A stretch of 33,457 nt of DNA from Akkermansiaceae bacterium (lineage in GTDB: Bacteria; Verrucomicrobiota; Verrucomicrobiia; Verrucomicrobiales; Akkermansiaceae), in contig JAQXBQ010000072.1 of NCBI GenBank assembly GCA_029252325.1, positions 1-33,457 on the forward strand. The letters run 5' to 3'. Under the pieces are notes generated by a model. The model saw only the letters and a list, made by a program, of their open reading frames with translations. It was not told the DNA's origin and made no database searches. This document shows, piece by piece, positions 9,548 through 18,823 of the stretch. Each line of letters opens with the position of its first letter. Within the stretch, counting starts at the first letter, position 1. A program made the position numbers and the translations under genes.

Positions 9548-9641
9548 GGTATTGTGCTAGTGGATGGATGATCGGTGTATACGGGTTGTCGATTGTCTGA
9601 GCCCTTACCTTCCATGGCGAAATAAGATAATGTCGGACAGG

Positions 9642-11900
<2,259 letters not shown>

Positions 11901-11980
11901 CTAAATAGCCGAAAATAGGGCGGCAAGAGCACACTCTAGCTAAATCAGCCCCTGGTGGTTGCTGGGAGGATTCGGGCTTT

Positions 11981-11998
11981 CGACCCTGTCTGGGGTCG
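11981..11998. repeat. Perfect 6-bp inverted repeat between thiD and icd
   Basis: CGACCC and GGGTCG are separated by a six-base loop, just beyond the thiD stop on the minus strand. The hairpin is GC-rich but no T run follows on either strand. It could be a 3'-end structure for thiD, a rho-type end, or a site for a regulator of icd. No further structure is evident in 11838-12007. Confidence 0.45.
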
Positions 11999-12007
11999 AG
12001 CTAGGGT

Positions 12008-12805
12008 TTACCAGCCGAGACAGCGTATGTTGTGATGATCGTGCTCCCATGTGTGAGCTGATCGAATCAATTTCTGAACATAACTGATGGCATGAGTAAC
12101 GGCGTCTACCATGCACTGGTTGTTGGCGAGTCCTGATGTGATAGCCGCGGATAAAGTGCAACCTGTGCCATGGACGCCAGATGGCAGAGCCAAGTATGGA
12201 TGCCGAAAATGATGAGCTTGGTTGCCGTGCCAGAGCACGTCGAGGCACTCGTTATCACCCGGCAGGTGGCCACCTTTCAGTAGGCATGAAATATTGTAGC
12301 ATTGTGCAATATCACGAGCAGCGTCGACAAATTCATCCTTGGATTTGATCCTGCGCTCTAGGATAGCTTCGGCTTCCGGCAGATTGGGTGTGGCCACTGT
12401 GGCTAACGGCAACAATATGCTAGTCATACTGTGCAGGGTGTCCTCGCCCAATAGGTTGGCCCCTGTGGATGCAATCATTACGGGGTCAACGACCAGCGGG
12501 ATGTCATGTTGCTCGATGGTTTTAGCGGCAGAGCGAATACTTGATACGGAGGGTAGTAGACCAGTTTTAGCCGCATTGATAGGGTAGCTTTCTGAGAGGA
12601 TATTGAGTTGGGCATCGAACGTTGTGGAGTCGATTTGTTCGATGTGCCTGACTTCGAGGGGGGTCTCGGCAACAATGCAGCTCACGGCGCTCAATCCATG
12701 AACACGGTGATCATGAAATGTTTTCAGATCAGCTTGTATACCAGCACCTCCGGAACAGTCCGAGCCAGCGATAGTGAGGGCTACTGGGATGTTGACGTTT
12801 TCCAT
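12008..12805 (-). CDS. thiD: Hydroxymethylpyrimidine/phosphomethylpyrimidine kinase
   Basis: Phosphorylates 4-amino-5-hydroxymethyl-2-methylpyrimidine (HMP) and then HMP-phosphate to HMP-diphosphate for thiamine synthesis; ribokinase fold. The 265-residue length is standard. Seen are the substrate-binding [18 protein letters not shown] (residues 13-30), [13 protein letters not shown], the [11 protein letters not shown] strand-turn and the anion-hole motif GTGC (213-216) in [12 protein letters not shown] with a catalytic Cys216 position. No TPP riboswitch is visible in the 43 bases before the start, and no other thi gene is nearby. It may therefore be read with the prenyltransferase-repeat gene just upstream, and may serve salvage. 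A pyridoxal-kinase role of ThiD-like proteins cannot be excluded. Confidence 0.95.
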   Translation of the reverse strand: MENVNIPVALTIAGSDCSGGAGIQADLKTFHDHRVHGLSAVSCIVAETPLEVRHIEQIDSTTFDAQLNILSESYPINAAKTGLLPSVSSIRSAAKTIEQHDIPLVVDPVMIASTGANLLGEDTLHSMTSILLPLATVATPNLPEAEAILERRIKSKDEFVDAARDIAQCYNISCLLKGGHLPGDNECLDVLWHGNQAHHFRHPYLALPSGVHGTGCTLSAAITSGLANNQCMVDAVTHAISYVQKLIRSAHTWEHDHHNIRCLGW

Positions 12806-12848
12806 TAGAGCATGGCTGCAGCTAGGCCAAGCCCGCTAGCTGAAAAGG

Positions 12849-14303
12849 TTAGCGGCTTTTTGAACCTGTTGCAGGCAAGAAACGGTAATAAACTTCGAGC
12901 ATAAAAGTGGCCAGGCAAGTTGCCATGTGGGTATCCTTAGAACCGTGATGAATTCTTTGTTTGCGGCTCCATGAGCCATTGTCACTTTGAGCGGCTAGTA
13001 GCTTGTCTCGAAATAAGTCATTGTAATCCTCCCAAGCACCTCCGCTTCTGTTGATCATGGCTTGTGCGTTGTAATAATGGTAGTAGAGATTAGATGATTG
13101 GTCAGCCCAATCAAACTCGGCATTTTTTTCAATGTATTTGATGCCGTTGCGAACGACTGAGTGGCTGCTTTTACCCCACATTTGGAATGCGAGTACACCG
13201 CCACCGGTAAGACCAGGACTTTTTGAGGCATTTCTTCTGTAGCCGATAGCTCCATTAGACCCTTGTACGTCCTCAATATAATCGAGGGCATTGTCTATCA
13301 CTTTATCAAAGTATTTTTCATTCCAGAGCCCGGTGTGTTTACAGGCTTTGAGTGCTTGAATTTGCCAGAAACCAACTGAGTTATCGCCATCATTGGAGCT
13401 TACATCGAAGTTGTAAACCCAGCCGCCGCTTCGTGCTTGCCCTCCTGCAATCGCATCACCAGCTTGCTTGGTGACGACGTCAAGATTGGGAATATTAATA
13501 CCTAGTTTGCTGCAGAACGTGTATGCTTCAGCCAGGGCGTAGGCGGCGATGCCGTGCTCGTAAACCCATCCATGCCCCACAGATTTTGAGCGGAGAAGGC
13601 CGTTATCTTTCATGCCTTTATCGATAAGGTATAGAATGCCATTAAGAACGGAGTCTCCAAATTCTTCTGAATCAGGGGTTTCGCAATGGCCAAGATATGC
13701 GAGGATGGAAAATCCTGTATATGCGACTGGATAAGTTGATCCCCAGCTACCGTTGGGTTTTTGTGTGCTCTTGATCCAGCGCAAAGCCTTGACGACTGCT
13801 TCTTCACATTGCTCGTTGCCGCCATTGTTAGCGAGACGTTGAAGCCGGTCTTCTCTCGAGCATCGCTCACGCATGGTAGCAGGAATACTTGAAAATCCTG
13901 CGCCGTTTTCTTCTCCGCTGCCCCAGCCGTCGCCAAAATCATTTCCATCCCCAAAGTCCGCGGATGGATCGGGTGTGTCCACCTCAGGAATGGGAACAGC
14001 AGTCAAGGAAGTTGTATTTGCTGCAATCACTTTAGCCATTGAGCTCGATGGAGCGGCAGGCTTGCGTTGTACGGCTCGATTCATTTCGCGTTTCGTAATC
14101 TTCTTCTCTTCTTCGGCTCCAGCCTGGTAGGAGACGATTTCTGGAGTGAAGGTCTCAACAGTAGGAAGCAGAATCCAAAGCAGCAAAATCCCAATGAGGA
14201 CCACAGACAATATAGAGATGATAATGCTCGTAATCGTCGAGTTGCGCTGCTGTGCACGCAGGCGTGCTTGAGCTTCTGGAGATAGTTGTGCGTGTAGGCT
14301 CAT
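12849..14303 (-). CDS. Membrane-anchored prenyltransferase/squalene-oxidase repeat protein
   Basis: A 484-residue protein with four parts. A basic cytoplasmic N-terminus (residues 1-22) leads to one TM helix at about 23-46 (IIISILSVVLIGILLLWILL). A low-complexity linker (47-140) is charged, then Pro/Ser-rich, then Gly/Asp-rich with an FGDGNDFGDGWGSG stretch. The C-terminal domain (about 165-475) is an alpha/alpha-barrel of prenyltransferase/squalene-oxidase repeats with QW-like motifs QKPNGSWG (181-188) and QSDNGSW (439-445) and several GGW or GAIGYR turns. The DXDD motif of squalene-hopene cyclases is not evident, so cyclase activity is unlikely. The barrel should sit outside the inner membrane. 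Such proteins recur in Verrucomicrobiota and Planctomycetota, but their role is not established. It ends 43 bases before thiD. Confidence 0.85.
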   Translation of the reverse strand: MSLHAQLSPEAQARLRAQQRNSTITSIIISILSVVLIGILLLWILLPTVETFTPEIVSYQAGAEEEKKITKREMNRAVQRKPAAPSSSMAKVIAANTTSLTAVPIPEVDTPDPSADFGDGNDFGDGWGSGEENGAGFSSIPATMRERCSREDRLQRLANNGGNEQCEEAVVKALRWIKSTQKPNGSWGSTYPVAYTGFSILAYLGHCETPDSEEFGDSVLNGILYLIDKGMKDNGLLRSKSVGHGWVYEHGIAAYALAEAYTFCSKLGINIPNLDVVTKQAGDAIAGGQARSGGWVYNFDVSSNDGDNSVGFWQIQALKACKHTGLWNEKYFDKVIDNALDYIEDVQGSNGAIGYRRNASKSPGLTGGGVLAFQMWGKSSHSVVRNGIKYIEKNAEFDWADQSSNLYYHYYNAQAMINRSGGAWEDYNDLFRDKLLAAQSDNGSWSRKQRIHHGSKDTHMATCLATFMLEVYYRFLPATGSKSR

Positions 14304-14631
14304 GGCGATTTAAATAATATTAGGTTTGGAGAGGATTTAAGAACTTTTTAGGACGATAAAGAAACTAGTAAAAAAACAAAGGTAATTATGCACTCTACAT
14401 TTGAATGGTATTGAGCACTCTTAAGGTAAGCCATACTTGTTTGTTTTTCCAGTGTTAAAGTCTAGTTCTCAGCTTGTTTTGTCAGCCAATGGGAGCTTTG
14501 CCAGTGTTTTTTGTCAAACAGCCTTGTTTAAACAGCTTTGTTTAGGATCAAAGTAGCTATGTTTAACTCATTCGACTGAGATTCGCATGAGTTCCTTGCC
14601 ATGATGACAAGATTCGATTAGGTCTTGGCGC
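14304..14631. other. 328-base divergent intergenic region
   Basis: This separates the minus-strand prenyltransferase-repeat gene from the plus-strand Gfo/Idh gene and must carry both promoters. No clear sigma-70 pair with good spacing is visible. The only structure I can support is the 14-base tandem repeat at 14517-14544. The segment is AT-rich with several T and A runs, and no RNA gene or small ORF with coding character is seen. Confidence 0.6.
14517..14544. repeat. Tandem 14-base repeat containing a TGTTTAAACA palindrome
   Basis: Two head-to-tail copies, AACAGCCTTGTTTA and AACAGCTTTGTTTA, differ at one base. The junction creates the perfect palindrome TGTTTAAACA at 14525-14534. A third, weaker copy (AGTAGCTATGTTTA) starts at 14552. 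The placement 90-115 bases before the Gfo/Idh start suggests a regulator-binding array, which is an inference. It does not match the Rex operator pattern with its spaced TTGTGA half sites. Confidence 0.6.
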
Positions 14632-15543
14632 ATGAAATTACGTGCAGGAGTGGCGGGAGCTGGGGCAATGGGAAGAAATCACGCGAGGGTTTTCTCCCTA
14701 CTTGATGATGTCGATATGGTTGCTGTTTATGACCGAGACAAGGGCCAGGCGGAGTCGGTGGCGGCCGAATTTGGTGCTGTTGCTGTTGATTCCCTTGATG
14801 AATTTGCCAAAGTCGTTGATGCGGCAACGGTCGCTGTGCCGACCATTGCTCACCGGGATGTAGGTTGCCATCTTATGGAACAAGGTGTGCATGTGTTGAT
14901 GGAAAAGCCAATTGCTGATTCACTCGACGATGCTCGAGCTTTGATTGAAACTTCTCACAGGTGTGAGAAAATACTCCAAGTGGGTCATATTGAGCGGTTT
15001 AATCCAGTTATGAAGGAGCTTGAGGATCGCCTCACAGAGCCAACATTTATCGAAGCTCATCGGCTTTCACCCTTTCCCAACCGCAGTATCGATATTGGTG
15101 TTGTGTTGGATTTAATGATCCATGATTTGGAGATTATTCTCCATTTAGTTAAATCTCCGGTTGAGAGTGTAGATGCTGTCGGTGTGCCAGTGATGACATC
15201 TCGCGAGGATATTGCCAATGCGCGCATTCGATTTGAGAATGGTTGTGTTGCCAATGTGACCTCTAGCCGAATTAGCCCTGAGCGGATGCGTAAAATCAGG
15301 GTGTTTCAGGGGGATTGTTATTTGTCTCTCGATTACCAAGACCAGAGTGCTGAAATGTATCGTATGGGTGGTGCTGGTATCGAAAAGGTGGAGGTGAATG
15401 TGGAAAAAGATGAGCCTCTTAAACGTGAGCTGGCAGCTTTTGTCGAATGTGCTCGTGTAGGGTCAACGCCTGCTGTCTCTGGCCAGCAAGGAGCAGCAGC
15501 GCTTGATTTAGCCCTAGAGATTACTAATTTGATCAACAAGTAA
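14632..15543 (+). CDS. Gfo/Idh/MocA family NAD(P)-dependent oxidoreductase
   Basis: A 303-residue sugar or inositol dehydrogenase-like enzyme. The N-terminal Rossmann fold has GAGAMGRNHARVF (residues 9-21), and the family signature EKPIA follows in VLMEKPIADSLDDA. GHIERFNPV and the HDLEIILHLV helix carry the usual active-site His/Asp positions of the C-terminal alpha/beta domain. The GHIERFNP form is common in UDP-N-acetylglucosamine 3-dehydrogenase-like members linked to lipid A variants or surface sugar synthesis, but the substrate is not provable here. Rex begins about 75 bases downstream and probably shares the transcript, ending at the terminator near 16300. The ATG has no strong Shine-Dalgarno sequence. 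Confidence 0.9.
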   Translation: MKLRAGVAGAGAMGRNHARVFSLLDDVDMVAVYDRDKGQAESVAAEFGAVAVDSLDEFAKVVDAATVAVPTIAHRDVGCHLMEQGVHVLMEKPIADSLDDARALIETSHRCEKILQVGHIERFNPVMKELEDRLTEPTFIEAHRLSPFPNRSIDIGVVLDLMIHDLEIILHLVKSPVESVDAVGVPVMTSREDIANARIRFENGCVANVTSSRISPERMRKIRVFQGDCYLSLDYQDQSAEMYRMGGAGIEKVEVNVEKDEPLKRELAAFVECARVGSTPAVSGQQGAAALDLALEITNLINK

Positions 15544-15617
15544 AGGTTTGTGGGTGGTTGTGGTGGCGCCCTATTTCATTTCTTGACCTTAATCACCTGA
15601 GCCTACAACATTACAAG

Positions 15618-16244
15618 GTGGATAAAGTTGAAATACCGCAAAAGTCAATTTACCGGATATCGTTGTATGGCAGATGCTTGGAGCGCCTGCATGAAAATGG
15701 TCGAGACATGGTTAGTTCGGCGGCATTAGCTACTGCAGCTGGAGTGAAACCATCACAGTTGAGACGCGACTTAGCTTATTTTGGTACGTTTGGCACCCGT
15801 GGTCGGGGTTATCCCGTGGAGGCGCTTCGTCAGGCCATCCATGATGGTCTGGGTCGGGCTAAATTTCAACCAGTGATCATGGTCGGTGCTGGAAACTTAG
15901 GGCGGGCCTTGCTGCGATACGATGGATTTAAAAAAGAGGGTTACGAGATTTTAGCGGCATTTGATTCTGCGGCTGAAAGCTTGAGAGATAGAGATATTCC
16001 CGTTCCTTTACATTCGACGGATGGCATGGAGGATTTTGTCAAAGAGCATAAGGTGCAGATGGCTGTGCTCTGCGTGCCTGCTAACTTCGCCCAACAAGTT
16101 GCAAACAACCTGATCAAGGCCGGTATTCAGGGGATTCTTAATTTCTCACCAGTTGTTCTTGAGGTGCCCGCTGAGGTGACTGTGAATAATGTAGATTTGG
16201 CTCTTGAGCTGGAAAACTTAAATTACTTTATCCGTCGAAAGTGA
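15618..16244 (+). CDS. rex: Redox-sensing transcriptional repressor Rex
   Basis: DNA-binding repressor that senses the NADH/NAD+ ratio. The N-terminal winged helix covers IPQKSIYRISLYGRCLERLH and GVKPSQLRRDLAYFGTFGTRGRGYPVEAL, with the recognition helix PSQLRRDLAYFG. The C-terminal Rossmann domain has VGAGNLGRALLRYDGF, followed by IPVPLHSTDGMEDFV and NFSPVVLEVP. The frame is open from an ATG at 15558, but the first 20 residues (tryptophan-rich, no family counterpart) are unlikely. I therefore choose the in-frame GTG at 15618, which gives 208 residues, the family norm. The longer ATG form (228 residues) remains possible. It follows the Gfo/Idh gene closely, and its targets are not visible here. 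Confidence 0.93.
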   Translation: MDKVEIPQKSIYRISLYGRCLERLHENGRDMVSSAALATAAGVKPSQLRRDLAYFGTFGTRGRGYPVEALRQAIHDGLGRAKFQPVIMVGAGNLGRALLRYDGFKKEGYEILAAFDSAAESLRDRDIPVPLHSTDGMEDFVKEHKVQMAVLCVPANFAQQVANNLIKAGIQGILNFSPVVLEVPAEVTVNNVDLALELENLNYFIRRK

Positions 16245-16286
16245 AATGATGGGCTTTCAGGGGATGGAGTCAGGTTGCGTGACATG

Positions 16287-16313
16287 GCCTACGCTACTTC
16301 GTATGGCTTTTTT
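16287..16313 (+). terminator. Rho-independent terminator after rex
   Basis: GCCTACG pairs with CGTATGGC (one bulged T) around a six-base loop, followed by TTTTTT and more pyrimidines. It lies 43 bases after the rex stop and 70 bases before map, so it should end the Gfo/Idh-rex transcript. Confidence 0.6.
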
Positions 16314-16385
16314 CTTTTCATCTTAGTCAAAGAGCGTATCCATTCGTCAACTTTCTCTCACAAACAACTGAGGATTTAATAAGTC

Positions 16386-17192
16386 ATGGCCAAGAAAATA
16401 AGGATACCTCTCAAGAGCTCAGCCGACATCAAAAAGATGCGTGTAGCCTGTGAAACGGCGAGTGAAATTCTCCAGCTATGTGCTAAGGCTGTGCAGCCGG
16501 GCAAGACAACGGGCGAAATTGATGCCTACGCAGCTGAGTTGATGAAAGAGCGTGAGTGCAAAAGCGCCTTCCTTGGCTATCGTGGATTTCCAGGCCAAAT
16601 TTGTATTTCTCGCAATGAAGAGGTGGTGCATGGGATTGGTTCCGATACGGTCATTACTGAGGGCGATATTTTGAAAATCGACGTTGGTATTACCAAAGGT
16701 GGCTGGATTGGCGACAATGCAACGACGGTGGCGGCAGGTGAGATCGACCTTGAGACCAAACGCCTAATGTGTGCGACTGAGCAGTCACTCTATGATGCCA
16801 TTGAACAGGCTCGAGCGGGCAATTTGCTCGCTGACGTATGTGGGGCTGTCGAGGCTCATGTTCAACCCTATGGGTTTACCGTGGTTCGTGAATTCGTTGG
16901 CCACGGTGTAGGTCGTGATTTGCACGAGGAACCACAGGTGCCTAATTATCGCCCATCCGGTAGATCCCCCAAACTGCGTCCAGGTATGGTTTTGGCAATT
17001 GAACCGATGGTCAATGCCGGCGTGGCTGGGGTTACTATTCTGAGTGATGGCTGGACGGTTATCACCAATGATCGCAAAAACTCATCTCACTTTGAGCACA
17101 CGGTTTTAGTGACTAATGGCAAGCCCGATATTTTGACTGCGCGTCCCCGCGAAGCTACCGCGGAGTTATTGGGAATTAAGATGGAGGGGTAA
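16386..17192 (+). CDS. map: Type I methionine aminopeptidase
   Basis: Removes the initiator methionine from nascent proteins. At 268 residues it fits the type I class. All five metal ligands are visible: Asp99 and Asp110 (KIDVGITKGGWIGDNA), His173 (VGHGVGRDLHEEP), Glu206 (LAIEPMVN) and Glu237 (HFEHTVLV). The substrate His82 is in VVHGIG. No N-terminal SEC-C zinc extension is present. The stop overlaps the next start in a TAATG junction, so the epimerase downstream is translationally coupled. It is preceded by the rex terminator and starts its own unit. Confidence 0.97.
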   Translation: MAKKIRIPLKSSADIKKMRVACETASEILQLCAKAVQPGKTTGEIDAYAAELMKERECKSAFLGYRGFPGQICISRNEEVVHGIGSDTVITEGDILKIDVGITKGGWIGDNATTVAAGEIDLETKRLMCATEQSLYDAIEQARAGNLLADVCGAVEAHVQPYGFTVVREFVGHGVGRDLHEEPQVPNYRPSGRSPKLRPGMVLAIEPMVNAGVAGVTILSDGWTVITNDRKNSSHFEHTVLVTNGKPDILTARPREATAELLGIKMEG

Positions 17193-18007
17193 TGGCAAAG
17201 TTACTCATTGCTGGTTACGGTTTTTTAGGGCGTGCGCTGGAGCGCAAGTTTGAAGAAGCTGGCTGGGAGGTAACTAAGCTCAATCGCAGTGGTGACAATG
17301 GTGCGATTGCGTGTGATGTATCTTCTGCTGAGGAGTTGGCGTCTTTGCCTGAGGGTTATGATCTAGTCATTCACTGCGCAGCTTCCGGCGGGGGTGGCGA
17401 GCCGGCATACCGCAAGGTGTATTTGCAAGGTGCTCGATGTTTAATCGAGCGATACCCAGAAACTAGGCTGATATTCACCTCAAGTACTTCAGTGTATCCA
17501 CAAGAAGATCATTCTTTGGTTACTGAGCTTAGTGCCGCGAATCCCTCTAGTTCAGGGGCACAGGTGCTTCGAGAAACTGAGCAAAATGTGATCAATGCAG
17601 GCGGTTTAGTGGCTCGCTTATCGGGTCTCTATGGTCCCAACAGATGCCATGTTTTGAAAAATTTATTGTCTGGTGATGCTCGAATAGATGGTGCGGGGGA
17701 GCGGATTATGAATTACGTGCACCGCGATGATGTTGCAAATGCCATGCTGATGCTCGCTGAATTGGATGTTTTTCCGAGTGGGGAGATCTACAATATAACG
17801 GCAGAGCCAGTAAGTCAGCGCGATTGTTATGCAATGCTCGCGGAGCATTTTGCTGTGCCAATGCCTGAGCAGCAGCGCCAAGAAGTGAAGCGCAAGCGCG
17901 GCAATAGCAGTAAGAGAGTGTCAAATACCAAGCTCAAGAGCTTGGGTTGGCAGCCAGAGTATGACGATTTTTTGTCGCTCTCACTCGCGTGCCAAAGGTG
18001 TCAGTAG
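17192..18007 (+). CDS. YeeZ-like NAD-dependent epimerase/dehydratase family protein
   Basis: A 271-residue extended-SDR protein. The cofactor motif GYGFLGRALERKFEEAGW lies near the N-terminus, followed by VIHCAASGGGG and FTSSTSVYPQ. The rest (LSGLYGPNR, NYVHRDDVANAMLML, GEIYNITAEPVSQRD, LGWQPEYDDF) matches the YeeZ-type epimerase-like group. The usual YxxxK catalytic lysine is not seen at its expected place (SSSGAQVLRETEQ replaces it), as in YeeZ-like proteins, so classical epimerase chemistry is doubtful. It is coupled to map by a one-base TAATG overlap. Its stop (18005-18007) lies one base from the stop of the convergent L,D-transpeptidase gene. Confidence 0.85.
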   Translation: MAKLLIAGYGFLGRALERKFEEAGWEVTKLNRSGDNGAIACDVSSAEELASLPEGYDLVIHCAASGGGGEPAYRKVYLQGARCLIERYPETRLIFTSSTSVYPQEDHSLVTELSAANPSSSGAQVLRETEQNVINAGGLVARLSGLYGPNRCHVLKNLLSGDARIDGAGERIMNYVHRDDVANAMLMLAELDVFPSGEIYNITAEPVSQRDCYAMLAEHFAVPMPEQQRQEVKRKRGNSSKRVSNTKLKSLGWQPEYDDFLSLSLACQRCQ

Positions 18008-18008
18008 T

Positions 18009-18695
18009 TTAGTTGTAAACAGGCTTGTTGTGCCTGTGAAAGTAACCATCACTGAGCATCATTGATGCAGGGTAGTTTGGCAATGGGCTAGCATCTGGGG
18101 GGCGAGGAACGTTTCTGCCGATGGTCGCATCTTCAGGCTGAGTGTAGGAGATGTAAACAGGGGTACCGTTTTTAACGAGTTGGAAGAATTTTGGGGATAG
18201 GTTTTCGTGCATGCGGATACAACCAAGAGTACAGGGGCTGTTTTTCATCCAGCCGGTGTGAAAACCATAGTTAGCTTTGAACTCACACCAATAGGGCATG
18301 GGGGTGCCTTTGAAGCTCCATCCTGATGGCTTAGTGCGAAGATAGCAGCCTCGAACTTGGTTGCCTCGATATGCGAAGCCATGGCTGTTGGCACGGTGTT
18401 TGTGGTCCTTTTTGAAAATCCGAAAATGGCCTTTGGGAGTTGGTGTCGATGATGTTCCCACGGAGACAGGCATGACAAGGAGGGGCTTTGAGCCCTCCAT
18501 CACATAGACCATTTGGTTATTGGTTGATACCTTTACTCTGACTTTGGATCGATCCTTCGGTAGAGATGCGGGTAGGTCGTATGACTGATAGCCTGATAGA
18601 CCCTGACTACTGAGGGAGGAGCTGGTGCCGCAGGAGCTGAGGCTAACGCAGAAAATACCAGTAGCGAGGATGCTGATGAGAGAAATACATTTCAT
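18009..18695 (-). CDS. Lipoprotein L,D-transpeptidase (YkuD domain)
   Basis: A cell-wall enzyme that would form 3-3 cross-links or attach proteins to peptidoglycan. The 228-residue protein has a type II signal peptide MKCISLISILATGIFCVSLS with lipobox LSSC (Cys22). The YkuD domain shows strands VKVSTNNQMVYVMEG and MPVSVGTSSTPTPKGHFRI, and the active site HTGWMKNSPCTLGCIRMHE, with catalytic Cys159 and His146. An ATG eight codons upstream (18719) is in frame, but the lipoprotein signal fits the later start better. It is divergent from leuA. A 6-bp hairpin (ACAGGC/GCCTGT) sits inside its last codons at 18019-18037, possibly aiding termination between the abutting convergent genes. Confidence 0.92.
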   Translation of the reverse strand: MKCISLISILATGIFCVSLSSCGTSSSLSSQGLSGYQSYDLPASLPKDRSKVRVKVSTNNQMVYVMEGSKPLLVMPVSVGTSSTPTPKGHFRIFKKDHKHRANSHGFAYRGNQVRGCYLRTKPSGWSFKGTPMPYWCEFKANYGFHTGWMKNSPCTLGCIRMHENLSPKFFQLVKNGTPVYISYTQPEDATIGRNVPRPPDASPLPNYPASMMLSDGYFHRHNKPVYN

Positions 18696-18725
18696 AGTAA
18701 TAACGACCATGCCCCTCATCGATGA

Positions 18726-18741
18726 TTCCTACAAGTAGGAA
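18726..18741. repeat. 16-bp perfect inverted repeat in the leuA/L,D-transpeptidase intergenic region
   Basis: TTCCTAC, two bases, GTAGGAA. It lies 31 bases before the L,D-transpeptidase ATG and 83 bases before the leuA ATG. The compact, perfect dyad with a 2-base centre fits a dimeric regulator site better than an RNA hairpin, but the regulator is unknown. Confidence 0.55.
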
Positions 18742-18823
18742 AAGTGGGGTGCAACTGAAGAATAGCGTGAGATATTAGCTTGAAGCTTGCAATTACGCTC
18801 AAAAAACCGCATCAAGCTGCGTC

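Noticed and set aside
12833-12858. A hairpin with a T run at the end of the prenyltransferase-repeat gene
   Set aside because: The T run is on the plus strand, while both flanking genes are on the minus strand, and the structure overlaps the stop codon.
14517-14544. A Rex operator
   Set aside because: Rex sites have spaced TTGTGA-type half sites; TGTTTAAACA has no central spacer and does not match.
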